A stretch of 64,000 nt of DNA from Novosphingobium sp. PC22D (GCF_002556635.1 NZ_MWMO01000005.1:62001-126000), one strand, 5' to 3'; positions 47,484 through 56,141 are shown, counted from the first letter of the stretch. The notes: a model not told the origin generated them from the letters alone. Translations and numbers: made by a program.

Positions 47484-47850
47484 TCGGTGAGAGAAAGAGC
47501 CCTGCGGCTCAACGAGGTGATCGTATAGTCAAATATGGTCCATGTGCCTTACGCAGCGGCTGAGGGAAAGCCTTGTGGCGTCCGGCACGAATCGAGCGCA
47601 GCAAGACGCCAGCAGCACTCGCGCACCAGCTTGTGTACCCATCTGTTCCGGATTGCAGTGTTCCCGGTGTTCCCGGTGTTCCCGGTGTTCCATGTCTGAT
47701 TTCTGCGGGATTCCGCTCACCACGAGGTGTTCCGGCGGAACACAGGGAACACCTTAGCACTTGGCACGTGTTCCGTACGCATCGGCAGTTTTCTGCGGCG
47801 GAACACAGGGAACACCCGGAACACGCAGATTCGGGATGGATTCGAGCCAG
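47484..47850. repeat. Iteron-like cluster: 11 GTGTTCC/GGAACAC boxes (47657-47824)
   Basis: Gene-free. Four contiguous 9-bp units lie at 47657-47692 (AGTGTTCCC, GGTGTTCCC twice, GGTGTTCCA). GTGTTCC recurs at 47727 and 47768. GGAACAC is at 47737, 47746, 47800, 47809 and 47818, the last three again at 9-bp steps. GTGTTCC-GGC-GGAACAC at 47727-47743 is an inverted repeat. The cluster ends 27 bp from the stop of the DUF927 helicase-like gene. It probably serves as the replication origin or an operator of the element. Confidence 0.7.
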
Positions 47851-49641
47851 TTAGATATCATCACCGCCGAAGATCGACGTCCTCACGACATAGAACCGCG
47901 CTTTGCCCATGCCCGGCGCAGAGAAGGTTCGAGAAGCCTTGCCCTCCCCATCCGGCACAATGTGCCGGCGTTCGATAAGCAAAGCCGCCACCCGCTTGGA
48001 GTTGAGACCGCGGCAGACCTCGTTGCGCCATGTCGGGGCAGGAATCAGGTACTCGCGGCCACCAACGCCATCATCGCGCCAGAAGCCAGCGCGGTTGTAG
48101 ACGACCTGCTCCCATTCGCCACAGAGCGGCTGGAAGCGGGATGCACCGTGCGTCGATAGGAAGTCTGCAACCTGTTCGATGGCGGCAGTGTCTTCAGCGC
48201 TGCCGACACCACCTCGGGCTTCGAGCCAGTCAACGAACATGGACCGCGCGGCCTCGATGGCATGCCCCTGCGGCCAAGGCAAGATACCCTCGACGATGGC
48301 CCGTTCGCCAGCCATGGCAATCAAGCCGAGCCGGCGGCAGGCCCGTTCAGCCTGTCCAGTCGCACCCGCAGGAACTGACCTGGCTGCAAATTGGTTGACG
48401 CCCTCGCGCACGTCTTCGCCGATCTGATCGAGACGACCAAGGAGGCGCTGCACGAACGCCGGCCCCGCGATGCCAAAATGGCTAGCCGCACCATTCTTCA
48501 CGCTGCGAGCCAGTTCATCACCGCTAGCTAGACCATTCAGTGTGTCGAACAGACCGAGCCCCTTGCCGGCATCAGCTTCGACATCGAGGATGCGCACTTC
48601 CTGCCCTGCCGGCGAACGACGCCCGCGCCCATCGGAGCGAGCGAGTTCAGAGAATGAAATCTCGCCTGACGATAGCATGGATACTTTCCACGACCGGGCA
48701 GCCCGGACTTCACCGGTCTTCGAGGCCCGCGACTTCCCACGACCGTTGGCAAGGAGATAGCCGACATGGCCCGCTTCTTTCGGATCGAGCTGCGCTAGCT
48801 CGTCAAGAATAAGCAGGCAATCATTCGCCATCTCAGCAACGCCTTCAAGGCCGTTCGCGGTCGCGCGCCATGACCCCACGAATGTCGGCCCACCCCAGAC
48901 ACTAGCAGCAGCAAGGAGAGCCGTTGATTTGCCGATAGAGGAAGCTCCTCGGAAGTGGAGGCCTCCGCCTTCTGCACCGGCGGCGGCAAGCAGCGGACCG
49001 ACGAAAGCGGAACAAAGGGCGACGACCAGACGCGTGTTACCTTCAGCGGGCCGCGCAACAGCTTTCTGCCAGCCTTCCAAGGCGCCCTGCGCACGATATT
49101 CGTGGTCGAGACTCCCAGGCCCCTGATAGACAACCAGATCACCGTCAGGAGGGCCGATGGTGCGATCCGGCAGGGCAAAGCTGCCATCCTGCCAGCCGAC
49201 TCGGGTCACGGCGCGAGCACGGCGTTCAATTTTCACCTGCGCGAAAAACTGCTGGAGAAGGTTGCGATCCCTCTGGTGGGGGCTGACGTACAGGCCGCCC
49301 TTGGAAAGCAGCTGGCGGACGGCCAAGCCATCACTTGCCAGATCCGAACGAGCGATCGCTGCCCTGTGCTCCTTGTCATCGTCATCGTACCAGCGGATAA
49401 GCACACCCCAGCCTTCAGAATGCTTGTCACGGGTCTGTGCCTGCACTTCAAATTGGCCAGCAATCACACGGACGTCGTTGCCATCTTTGAAGGTCAGCCC
49501 CTTCCCCGTCATCGTGAAGCCCTTGGGGAATTCCGCCTGCGGTTTGGCCGCCTCGATGGTGGCGCGCACCGCATCATCGCCAAGCTCGTTTGCGGCATCA
49601 TTGAAATCGCGCCCAGTGGGCGTGTTCGCCATGTCATTCAT
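47851..49641 (-). CDS. DUF927 (helicase/primase-associated AAA-type ATPase) protein
   Basis: 596 aa from MNDMANTPTGRDFND; a start at the second Met is also possible. The ATPase core has Walker A GASSIGKSTALLAA and Walker B CLLILDELAQLD, with LHFRGASSIGK and YLLANGRGKSRA typical of DUF927 proteins of phage-like and plasmid replication modules. The C-terminal region (about 470-596) may bind DNA (RTFSAPGMGKARFYVVR). It overlaps the TOPRIM gene by 8 bp and is last in the operon; iterons follow. Likely role: helicase loader or helicase for the excised element. Confidence 0.85.
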   Translation of the reverse strand: MNDMANTPTGRDFNDAANELGDDAVRATIEAAKPQAEFPKGFTMTGKGLTFKDGNDVRVIAGQFEVQAQTRDKHSEGWGVLIRWYDDDDKEHRAAIARSDLASDGLAVRQLLSKGGLYVSPHQRDRNLLQQFFAQVKIERRARAVTRVGWQDGSFALPDRTIGPPDGDLVVYQGPGSLDHEYRAQGALEGWQKAVARPAEGNTRLVVALCSAFVGPLLAAAGAEGGGLHFRGASSIGKSTALLAAASVWGGPTFVGSWRATANGLEGVAEMANDCLLILDELAQLDPKEAGHVGYLLANGRGKSRASKTGEVRAARSWKVSMLSSGEISFSELARSDGRGRRSPAGQEVRILDVEADAGKGLGLFDTLNGLASGDELARSVKNGAASHFGIAGPAFVQRLLGRLDQIGEDVREGVNQFAARSVPAGATGQAERACRRLGLIAMAGERAIVEGILPWPQGHAIEAARSMFVDWLEARGGVGSAEDTAAIEQVADFLSTHGASRFQPLCGEWEQVVYNRAGFWRDDGVGGREYLIPAPTWRNEVCRGLNSKRVAALLIERRHIVPDGEGKASRTFSAPGMGKARFYVVRTSIFGGDDI

Positions 49642-50494
49642 TCGGGTCACTCCGTGGCGGTAGCGCGACGCGGCCACCGACGGCGCGGGCGGCATGCTGT
49701 GCTGCCTCCACACCGAGGTTCTTGAGAACGCGGGGATTGGAGACGAGGTGAGCGTCATCGTCCGCGCAGATGATTATTTCGGCGTCGGACCAGCGCGCCC
49801 GAATCGAGAGCGCCGTTGCCGTCAGGTTGTCCTTCGAAAACGCGACGACAGACGCATACCCCATCGCACGGCGGAGCGACGCCGTGGTCGAGAAGCCTTC
49901 CGCAATCAGGATAGTGCTTTCTGGTTTGCCAAGGACGAGGTGCAGATCCTTCTGCCGCCCGCCCTTGGCAAAACGCTTTTGTCCGTCGGGACCGATCTGC
50001 TGGATATTCCAGAGATGCCCCGATCCGGCATACATGGGCACGAGCAACATGCGCCCCTGCTGGCGAAGGCCCTCGCCTAGGATGCGCTTGCGCATCAGAT
50101 AGGGATGGGACGGATTGGCCGGCCGGGAATTGGACCAGACGTGCTGGCAATGGCGCGCCACAGCCTCCTGCCTGGCCAGCACCTCGAGATCGCGCTTACG
50201 GCGGGCCGCCTCCCATTCCCGGACCCGGTCTACACGTTCCCCATGCGACAGCATCCGAGCGGCATTCGCCCGCCACGACTGCGAGATCCCAAGGGCATGG
50301 TGGCCGAAGGCTCCGGCTGGCACGCCATCGAAGTGGAGCACTGCCCAGCCATTCTTTCGACCCTTGCGGTCGCCTTCGCATTGAAAGCGGATCAGACCGC
50401 CATTGGCGAGCTTACTGGCAATTGGTTCGACCGGAGTCATGCCAGCCGCTTCCATGGCGGCAAGGAAAGCCGCAATCGTATCAGTAGCAGCCAT
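49634..50494 (-). CDS. TOPRIM-domain primase-like protein
   Basis: 286 aa. The C-terminal half is a TOPRIM fold: ILIAEGFSTTASLRRAMGY (the Glu motif) and AEIIICADDDAH (the DxD motif). The N-terminal half (GLIRFQCEGDRKGRKNGWAVLHFDG, FGHHALGISQSW) resembles the start of mobile-element primases; a zinc finger is not visible. It probably makes primers with the DUF927 protein. It overlaps the upstream 130-aa gene by 14 bp. Confidence 0.85.
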   Translation of the reverse strand: MAATDTIAAFLAAMEAAGMTPVEPIASKLANGGLIRFQCEGDRKGRKNGWAVLHFDGVPAGAFGHHALGISQSWRANAARMLSHGERVDRVREWEAARRKRDLEVLARQEAVARHCQHVWSNSRPANPSHPYLMRKRILGEGLRQQGRMLLVPMYAGSGHLWNIQQIGPDGQKRFAKGGRQKDLHLVLGKPESTILIAEGFSTTASLRRAMGYASVVAFSKDNLTATALSIRARWSDAEIIICADDDAHLVSNPRVLKNLGVEAAQHAARAVGGRVALPPRSDPNE

Positions 50495-50873
50495 GGACGG
50501 TCTCCCACTGATGCTGCCCCATCCGGCGGCAGAGATTTTTCAGCCATTCCTTCTGCTTGTCGGAGGGACGGCTGCCCTCCCGTTCCATGTCTTCCAGAAA
50601 TTTGCGTTCGTGCACCTTCCAGCGAATGCCGGAATTCAGGCAGCGCTGCGCATCCAGCCGGTGCGATCCCGTCCGGACGACCGGCGCTGACTGGCGCTCG
50701 ATCACGGACGACCTCTTCAACCTTTCGCCGATGTCGACCAAGCTGATCGAACGGGCACTGCAGTACTCGGTCAACTTGTTGAAGGCCGCATTACGTTCGC
50801 CTGCCTGATCGGAATCGAACATGGCGATCAGCTTGGCGATGCGCTCGATGTCCCGAGGATTGGGCATGGTCAT
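50481..50873 (-). CDS. Hypothetical protein of the replication operon
   Basis: 130 aa; ATG shares one base with the stop of the 59-aa ORF upstream and its end overlaps the TOPRIM gene by 14 bp. RIAKLIAMFDSDQAGERNAAFNKLTEYC at the start resembles a helical phage-type protein, and the end (WLKNLCRRMGQHQWETVHGCY) is basic. I do not recognise a family with certainty. Confidence 0.65.
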   Translation of the reverse strand: MTMPNPRDIERIAKLIAMFDSDQAGERNAAFNKLTEYCSARSISLVDIGERLKRSSVIERQSAPVVRTGSHRLDAQRCLNSGIRWKVHERKFLEDMEREGSRPSDKQKEWLKNLCRRMGQHQWETVHGCY

Positions 50874-51052
50874 CAGCGGCCCTCCCCAAAAACATCGGCG
50901 CCGAGATGGCCCGCGTGGTTCATAGGAAGAACTTTGCGCTCCAGGAATTGAACGCTCAGATCGGTGGTGGTATTAGCGCTGGCGTCGCCTCCAAGCAGAC
51001 ACACAGCGCCTTTGGCCTCAGTAGAGGCCGGGGCGTTTTTCCTTTCGGTCAT
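50873..51052 (-). CDS. Small ORF, 59 aa, in the replication operon
   Basis: MTERKNAPASTEAKGAVCLL, continuing to GADVFGEGR. No known domain. It is credible because its TGA shares a base with the ATG of the next gene and its start lies 6 bp after the stop of the ORF upstream. Too short to judge by composition alone. Confidence 0.5.
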   Translation of the reverse strand: MTERKNAPASTEAKGAVCLLGGDASANTTTDLSVQFLERKVLPMNHAGHLGADVFGEGR

Positions 51053-51058
51053 GGTCGA

Positions 51059-51139
51059 TCACGCGCCCCCCAGCTTGAGGGGAGCGCGGTTCTGGAAATC
51101 GCACGCGTTGCGATGAACGGTCGTCGGGTTCCCCGTCAT
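51059..51139 (-). CDS. Very small ORF, 26 aa, overlapping alpA by 4 bp
   Basis: MTGNPTTVHRNACDFQNRAP then LKLGGA. The ATGA overlap with the alpA stop is the only support; it may be a coupling peptide or a chance ORF. Confidence 0.3.
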   Translation of the reverse strand: MTGNPTTVHRNACDFQNRAPLKLGGA

Positions 51140-51354
51140 GCCGTGGCTCCCGAAATACGGGCGCGGCTTTCCAGCCATGCCTCGAGATCGGTACGGCGGT
51201 AGCGGACCTTGCGGCCGACCTTCACGAACGGAAGGTGGTAACGCCCAGTGCTGCGCCAGACAGACAGGGTGCCGGGGGAAACATTAAGGAACTCTGCGGT
51301 CTGGCGCTCGTCGAGCAAATCAGATCCCAACAGAGCACCGAGGTCGTTGGACAT
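51136..51354 (-). CDS. AlpA/excisionase-family DNA-binding protein
   Basis: 72 aa winged-helix protein of the HTH_17/AlpA type: LLDERQTAEFLNVSPGTLSVWRSTGRYHLPFVKVGRKVRYRRTDLEAWL (given by its key residues L-D-E-R, WRS, VGRKVRYR). In P4-like elements AlpA activates excision and integrase expression. RBS GGAG is 7 bp upstream of ATG. It heads the replication operon. Confidence 0.88.
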   Translation of the reverse strand: MSNDLGALLGSDLLDERQTAEFLNVSPGTLSVWRSTGRYHLPFVKVGRKVRYRRTDLEAWLESRARISGATA

Positions 51355-51519
51355 GGAGCGACTCCAATGGCTTCGGCAACGTAGTCGTGGTCGCGGAGTT
51401 ACCGAGGTTAACAGCCAGCAGGATTGCTGAGCATCAGAGTAAGCTCGATCAAATCAGAATGGATTTCTGTGCATCCATGTAGATGCCATTTTATGATGAT
51501 ATATTAGAATGTTAGATCA
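51355..51519. promoter_or_regulatory. AT-rich gap upstream of alpA (promoter region of the replication operon)
   Basis: 165 bp without a gene, with the AT-rich part at about 51480-51530. GCATC-6 bp-GATGC (around 51465-51490) is a short inverted repeat. It must carry the promoter for the alpA operon on the minus strand. No boxes assigned. Confidence 0.4.
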
Positions 51520-51924
51520 TTAATCACGATCAAAAACAGTGAAGGTCCAGCCGGGATCAGCGTGCGGCCGGGGTTTGCTAACAGGGCGATATCGCAGTTT
51601 CAGCTGTCTTTCCCAAATCGCAATCCGATCATGCAACCAGCGATTGTAGCCACGTGATGCCTCCCCTCTTCGGGTCAAGACTACGCCGACATAGCACGAT
51701 TCGCTTTTTCCAGAACGCGTCACATAGTCAGACCTGAACGCCCTGCTCTCTTCCGTGAGCCATTGCGCGGCCTCTACCCGAGATGCCCACTGTTTCTGCC
51801 TCATCCCACTGATGTACAGTGTCCGAAGCCATAGCTCGGTGACGCCATATTTTTCGGCCCTGGGCTGCCTGGCCACTTCCATGTTGGCCCTTTTTATTTC
51901 AGTCCGACGGCGCAGCTTCGGCAA
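51520..51924 (-). CDS. Hypothetical protein downstream of the integrase
   Basis: 134 aa, strongly basic, starting 2 bp after the int stop, so probably on the int transcript. Segments LWLRTLYISGMRQKQWASRVEAAQWLTEESRAF and YNRWLHDRIAIWERQLKLRYRP are rich in Trp/Arg. I recognise no domain. Confidence 0.55.
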   Translation of the reverse strand: MPKLRRRTEIKRANMEVARQPRAEKYGVTELWLRTLYISGMRQKQWASRVEAAQWLTEESRAFRSDYVTRSGKSESCYVGVVLTRRGEASRGYNRWLHDRIAIWERQLKLRYRPVSKPRPHADPGWTFTVFDRD

Positions 51925-51926
51925 AT

Positions 51927-53330
51927 TCAGGACTCCATGTTCCGAATTGTTGTCTCAGTATCTGCCTGCATGACCACAGCAGCAAACATCGCGGAGGCCG
52001 CAGTTTCCATCGAACGGCGAACCGGGTCCACGTCGAGGCGAGAATAAATAAGCGTTGCCTGCGGTGACTTGTGGTTGAGGCTCTTGCCGATGATCGCCAT
52101 CGAGGCACCGGTCTTTGCCTGCCAGCTACCCATGGTTCGCCGCAGGTCATGAAGACGGAGGTCGGTCATATCGAACAGTTTTGGATCAACGCCGTGGCTT
52201 GCGGCTAGAACCTGACACTTCATTTCCGCATTACCCAACGACCGGCTGGCATCCGACCTGATCGCTGCTCGGGCCGCGTCATCGAGGGCGCCCTTGGCAT
52301 GCAATGCATCCACCAGCCGGGAGAAACTGGCCTTGTGACGGACGGTGTCCCAAGCCTTTTTCGGCTCGACTAGGTGGCCCGTTTTCCCGCTGCCCGGAAA
52401 AACGAAGGGGCAGAAGACTGTCGACTTGTCTGCGCGCACCTCATGGTCCGCCTCTGCGGCACACTTTCGCGCTTCAAGGATCGTAACGGCCTCGGGCAAG
52501 AGCGGCACGTATTGCGGCGTGCCATTTTTGGTTTTTCCGATCCGCCAGATGGCATCGGCAAGATCCACGTCCTGCCACCGCATGGCTTGGACATTTGACC
52601 GGCGGGCACCGGTCAACAGAAGCAGTAGGAAATAATCCCGCTGATCGCTCTCGGAGATCGCCTGAAAAAGGTAAGGGACTTCGCTTGCTTGCACAAATCG
52701 CTCTCTTGCCTCCTCGGCATAGGAAAGAACACCAGCCGCGGGATTATCGCCCGCGAAAATCCGCTTGGCCTTCGCGAAGTTGAAAATCGCGCTGATCAGG
52801 GTTTTGGCCCGATTGGCCGCGTAGGGAGAATCCTTGCCGATCTTGTGGTGCAGGCGAGCAACCTGCTCATGGCTGATTCCCGACAATCTCTGGGCCATGA
52901 ATCCGGAAAGATGACGGCTGGCAATCTCGCGGTACTCAGCGACAGTGCGATCCGACAGTGCCGATCCGTTCCGTTTCCGCTTGTGGATGAGATAGTCGTC
53001 AAAGACCTCCTGCAACGTCGGCTCGCCTCTCACGGTCCTCTTCGCAGCCGCAGGGTTCGCGCCGTTCTCGAATTCGGCGATGATCTTCGATGCTTCCTTG
53101 CGAGCCTGCTCGACCGTCATCGCCGGAAACTTGCCGAGAGTGACGCGCCCGGCTTCGCCGCCCTTCACGCGCCGAAAGACACTGAACGACTTCACCCCCG
53201 TCGAAGAAACCCGGAGCTGCAAGCCCCTCATTTTCTGGTCGTGGTAGGTAAAGCGGCCCTTCTCCGGCGAGGGCAAATCCGCGATCTTTTCCTTGGTGAA
53301 TGAAAAACGCGAACTGTCGTTTGCAGCCAT
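51927..53330 (-). CDS. Tyrosine recombinase/integrase (P4-type)
   Basis: 467 aa from MAANDSSRFSFTKEKIADL; upstream Met codons give a poor extension. The N-terminal arm-binding domain has TYHDQKMRGLQLRVSSTG and VKSFSVFRRVKGGEAGRVTLG, the core-binding domain covers about 105-205, and the catalytic domain has R243 (TGARRSN), K269-area TKNG, H394-x-x-R397 (LHDLRRTM), H420 (LNHKS) and nucleophile Y429 (LIYSRLD). An insertion of about 55 residues (about 332-390) precedes H-x-x-R. It recombines the tRNA-Thr att sites and lies 163 bp from attR. Confidence 0.95.
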   Translation of the reverse strand: MAANDSSRFSFTKEKIADLPSPEKGRFTYHDQKMRGLQLRVSSTGVKSFSVFRRVKGGEAGRVTLGKFPAMTVEQARKEASKIIAEFENGANPAAAKRTVRGEPTLQEVFDDYLIHKRKRNGSALSDRTVAEYREIASRHLSGFMAQRLSGISHEQVARLHHKIGKDSPYAANRAKTLISAIFNFAKAKRIFAGDNPAAGVLSYAEEARERFVQASEVPYLFQAISESDQRDYFLLLLLTGARRSNVQAMRWQDVDLADAIWRIGKTKNGTPQYVPLLPEAVTILEARKCAAEADHEVRADKSTVFCPFVFPGSGKTGHLVEPKKAWDTVRHKASFSRLVDALHAKGALDDAARAAIRSDASRSLGNAEMKCQVLAASHGVDPKLFDMTDLRLHDLRRTMGSWQAKTGASMAIIGKSLNHKSPQATLIYSRLDVDPVRRSMETAASAMFAAVVMQADTETTIRNMES

Positions 53331-53355
53331 CTGCTTGCCTCGCCTCGACCAATCT

Positions 53356-53374
53356 GGGGTAACGCTGGGGTTAC
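53356..53374 (+). promoter_or_regulatory. Right integrase arm-type site candidate in the int leader
   Basis: Exact copy of the 19-mer at 33472. It lies 26-44 bp upstream of the int start, so bound integrase or AlpA could also control int expression, and 119 bp from attR. Confidence 0.65.
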
Positions 53375-53492
53375 GGTTTCGGGAAAAGACGGTCAAGATT
53401 GAGGCGGCTTGGTTAAGCGAAATGTCACACAATTGTTTGTTTTATATGAATTAATGATGCTGCGTTAAGGTCGGAGAAAACACACCCCCACA

Positions 53493-53540
53493 GATTTGTA
53501 ATCAGGGGGCCGCGGGTTCGAATCCTGCAGCCGGCACCAT
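53493..53540 (+). other. attR core (partial tRNA-Thr copy)
   Basis: 48-bp copy of the tRNA 3' end without its 5' half; not a functional tRNA. Differs from attL only at 53528 (C versus T). Confidence 0.92.
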
Positions 53541-53991
53541 TTGGCGCCTTCTTTGGGGCTTCCCCCTTTATCGTTTCTTCCGCCGGCCTAATTGCATTGC
53601 CGGCGCTTCGACATCGCTCGTTGGGGAGATGGTTGGCTCTATTCCCCTCCACCACCTTTAACCATCATTGGCGCCTGCGACAGCTCGCCGAGCGGCACCG
53701 GCACGCTTGTGCTGACATGGCCGAGGTTCCGCGTCCGTCGCTGCCCATAAGCAGGTGGCATCGCTCGGAAGGCGCGGACGCGGGGGCAATGAAGTCGCAG
53801 GCCAGCGGCTGCTGGACCAAACCCGACCGGCCAAAGCGTTAGATATTCGCGCCAAAGCGAGAAGTCGAAAAACCTGAAGAAAAGTTCGAATGCCAGTTTT
53901 CATGCAGCAATTCAATGGCGTCGCTGCCTGAACGTTCGTACCTTTGTCGTACACGACTCCTCGGCAGATACCCAGCGACCGTGATCGACTT
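53541..53991. other. Gene-free region right of the island
   Basis: No convincing coding sequence on either strand in these 451 bp; the short open frames lack RBS and recognisable domains. It ends in the strong plus-strand terminator at 53992, so a small RNA could be encoded. Confidence 0.5.
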
Positions 53992-54030
53992 AGCCTCGGG
54001 AGCCCCTGAACCCCGCTCCCGAGGCTTCTT
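53992..54030 (+). terminator. Strong intrinsic terminator without an obvious upstream gene
   Basis: AGCCTCGGGAGC (53992-54003), an 11-nt loop and GCTCCCGAGGCT (54015-54026) make a perfect 12-bp stem, followed by TCTTTT. The T tract is on the plus strand only, so the transcript ended here runs rightwards, against the PepSY gene. Confidence 0.75.
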
Positions 54031-54093
54031 TTGATCTGCGTCCAGGCTTAGACAGCTTCCATGCCGTGACATCGTGGCGCGTCACCCATGGCT

Positions 54094-55590
54094 TCACGAC
54101 CGCATCCGGCCGCCGATCATGCTTTGTCCGCGCGATCGCCTCAGCGCGTTTCGCAGCCATGGCGCAAGAAGGATCGGCACGGCGACCAAGAGCGTGAGGC
54201 TCATCCACAGCGCCAGCGGATCGCCGGACGCCTCGCCGGGCATGTCCAGATGTGCGGCGCATGCGGCCGCGATCATGAAGGCGGTGAGCGCACGCAGCGC
54301 TGCCGAGAGGTTGGAAACCTTGCACGGCGGCACCGCAGCCAGCACAGTGACGAGCGTCCCTGCAACATAGGTGGCGGCCGCGGAATTCGGCCAGATCGCC
54401 GCTGCCAGCGCGGACCCCGCCAGCGCCGCCGGCTGCCCCCACAGCACCGCGATCCAGAGCCGTTCCAGACGCGGCGAGTGCAGCCCCTTGGCCTGCCGCC
54501 GCTCGAACCAGATGGTCATGCCCGTGGCGGTGATCCAGCACAACGCAAATCCCAGCAGGACATAGAGCAGGCGCATGGCAAGTCCGCCGAACTTGCCGAC
54601 GTGCAGCGGATAGAGCGCGGCCTGAAGCTGCTTGCCCGTGCTTCCATCCGTAAATCCGGCCTTGATGAATTGCCTGCCGTCCCCGACGGGATACCACGCC
54701 TCGCCATTGGCGAGATCGTACGGCGCATCAGTGCCGATCTCGATCGACCGGTCCCGCCTTCCGGCGCGCTGCACGAGCAGAAAGTTGACGCGCGCCGGAG
54801 CCGCCTTGCGTTCGACTGCGCGCACCATGGCCGCGATGTCCGGATAGGGCTCGGCCCCATGCCGGACGGCCGCCGCGGGCGGCGCGAAAAGCTCGGCCCG
54901 CGCGCCTCCTTCGCCGGGGGAAAGCTGGGCAAGCAGCGGCCAGGCAAAGGCCATGAGTGCCAGCGCAGCCCCGGTCAACGCAATGCCCGCGTGAAAGGGC
55001 AGAGCCCACACACTCATCCGGTTGTGGAGGTCGGCCGCCTCCAGCCGCTTCGAGCCGCCGAGCCGCAGGCGAAACGCGTCCCTGAAGATGCGGCCATGGG
55101 CCATAACCCCCGTCCCGACGGCGGCGAGCAGGGCAACGCCGGATACCGCGATCAGCAGCCGTCCCCAAGGGAAAGGCAGGTGCAGGCTGTCGTGCAGACT
55201 GACGAGGAATGTCGTCCAGGGCGTTGTCGCCGGAGCGACCGGAACGCCATCGGCGTTGGTCCAGCCATGCAGCGTTCCGGGCACGCGAACGCGCATACGC
55301 GCCAGTTCGTCCGTTGGGCCGAACACCATGACGGTCGCGTCCGGATCGCGCGCCTGCTCGATGCCCGCCGCCAGTGCCGCCGCGAAAGCCTGCGGATCGG
55401 CCGCCTCGACCCGCGGCGCCCCGGGCTGCTCCCAGCGCTTCCACTCGGGCGCGAGCATGCTCACCGTCCCGGTCAGACAGACCTGATAGATCAGCGCCCC
55501 GAGTACCAGCCCGAGGAGCGAATGGGCGCGCAGCGCCTGCGCGATCAGGCGGCGATAGCCCGTCGGCCCCATTCTGTCGGACCTGCTCAT
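54094..55590 (-). CDS. PepSY-associated membrane protein (iron-chelate utilisation)
   Basis: 498 aa. Start MSRSDRMGPTGYRRLIAQALRAHSLLG; longer frames only overlap the next gene. PepSY_TM layout: first helix LLGLVLGALIYQVCLTGTVSML, then a periplasmic region with LHDSLHLPF, further helices at about 160-180, 200-230, 355-380, and several at the end (400-480). HNRMSVWALPFHAGIALTG fits the family's heme/iron-reductase-like core. Such proteins accompany TonB receptors and are thought to reduce ferric chelates. It overlaps the 184-aa gene by 4 bp. Confidence 0.85.
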   Translation of the reverse strand: MSRSDRMGPTGYRRLIAQALRAHSLLGLVLGALIYQVCLTGTVSMLAPEWKRWEQPGAPRVEAADPQAFAAALAAGIEQARDPDATVMVFGPTDELARMRVRVPGTLHGWTNADGVPVAPATTPWTTFLVSLHDSLHLPFPWGRLLIAVSGVALLAAVGTGVMAHGRIFRDAFRLRLGGSKRLEAADLHNRMSVWALPFHAGIALTGAALALMAFAWPLLAQLSPGEGGARAELFAPPAAAVRHGAEPYPDIAAMVRAVERKAAPARVNFLLVQRAGRRDRSIEIGTDAPYDLANGEAWYPVGDGRQFIKAGFTDGSTGKQLQAALYPLHVGKFGGLAMRLLYVLLGFALCWITATGMTIWFERRQAKGLHSPRLERLWIAVLWGQPAALAGSALAAAIWPNSAAATYVAGTLVTVLAAVPPCKVSNLSAALRALTAFMIAAACAAHLDMPGEASGDPLALWMSLTLLVAVPILLAPWLRNALRRSRGQSMIGGRMRS

Positions 55591-56141
55591 GCGAATTGCC
55601 GGGCGGTGATGGCGGCCGCGGCAATGCAGGCCGCGAGAAACGTCGCCGCCGATGCGCGCGCCGGCCTGCGACTGCCGAGAATCCAGCCGGCCAATGCCGC
55701 CCAGACCAGCGGGAACGAGAGGACGGCGAAAATCAGGCGCGGCTCCATGTCCCCCGGCAGCCAGACGGCCACGGCAACCGTGGTGGCCAACGCGGCCGCC
55801 AGCGCGCAGACCGCCGCGCCCGACCAGCGCATGGTCAGGCGTGCCGATACGCTCGGATCGTCTGCCCCGGGCGGATGCGTCCTTGCGCGAAGCGGTGGAC
55901 GCCGGGTGGCATTGACGGCCACCACCGCGAACGCGGGAACCGAAAGCGTCACGGCCAAGACGGCGACGGCGACTTCCACACTCGTGACGGCGGAGGCGAG
56001 CATCAGCGCGACCGGCAATGCCGCCCCGGCCAGGCCCAGCCACATCCCGCGCCGTTGCGGCCGCCCCCAGGCCAGCCGCAACGCCATCACACCGGCGGCG
56101 AGCGCAAGCCCCGACAAGATGGCCGGAAAGAAAGCCGGCAT
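55587..56141 (-). CDS. Small polytopic membrane protein of the TonB-receptor operon
   Basis: 184 aa with about five hydrophobic helices and no recognised motif. It lies between the receptor and the PepSY gene with 1- and 4-bp overlaps. Similar small proteins (DUF3649/DUF3325-like) flank PepSY genes elsewhere, but the match is by context only. Confidence 0.65.
   Translation of the reverse strand: MPAFFPAILSGLALAAGVMALRLAWGRPQRRGMWLGLAGAALPVALMLASAVTSVEVAVAVLAVTLSVPAFAVVAVNATRRPPLRARTHPPGADDPSVSARLTMRWSGAAVCALAAALATTVAVAVWLPGDMEPRLIFAVLSFPLVWAALAGWILGSRRPARASAATFLAACIAAAAITARQFA

Noticed and set aside
47509..47760. Short ORFs with GTPGTPGTPGT-like or CSRCSRCSRC peptides
   Set aside because: They are translations of the 9-bp iteron repeats and have no other support.
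53493..53540. Second tRNA-Thr gene
   Set aside because: Only the 3' part is present; no 5' half precedes it, so it is attR.
53425..53655. 76-aa minus-strand ORF across attR
   Set aside because: It runs through the partial tRNA copy and has no RBS or domain.
53658..53954. 98-aa minus-strand ORF right of the island
   Set aside because: No RBS or recognised domain; the region looks non-coding.
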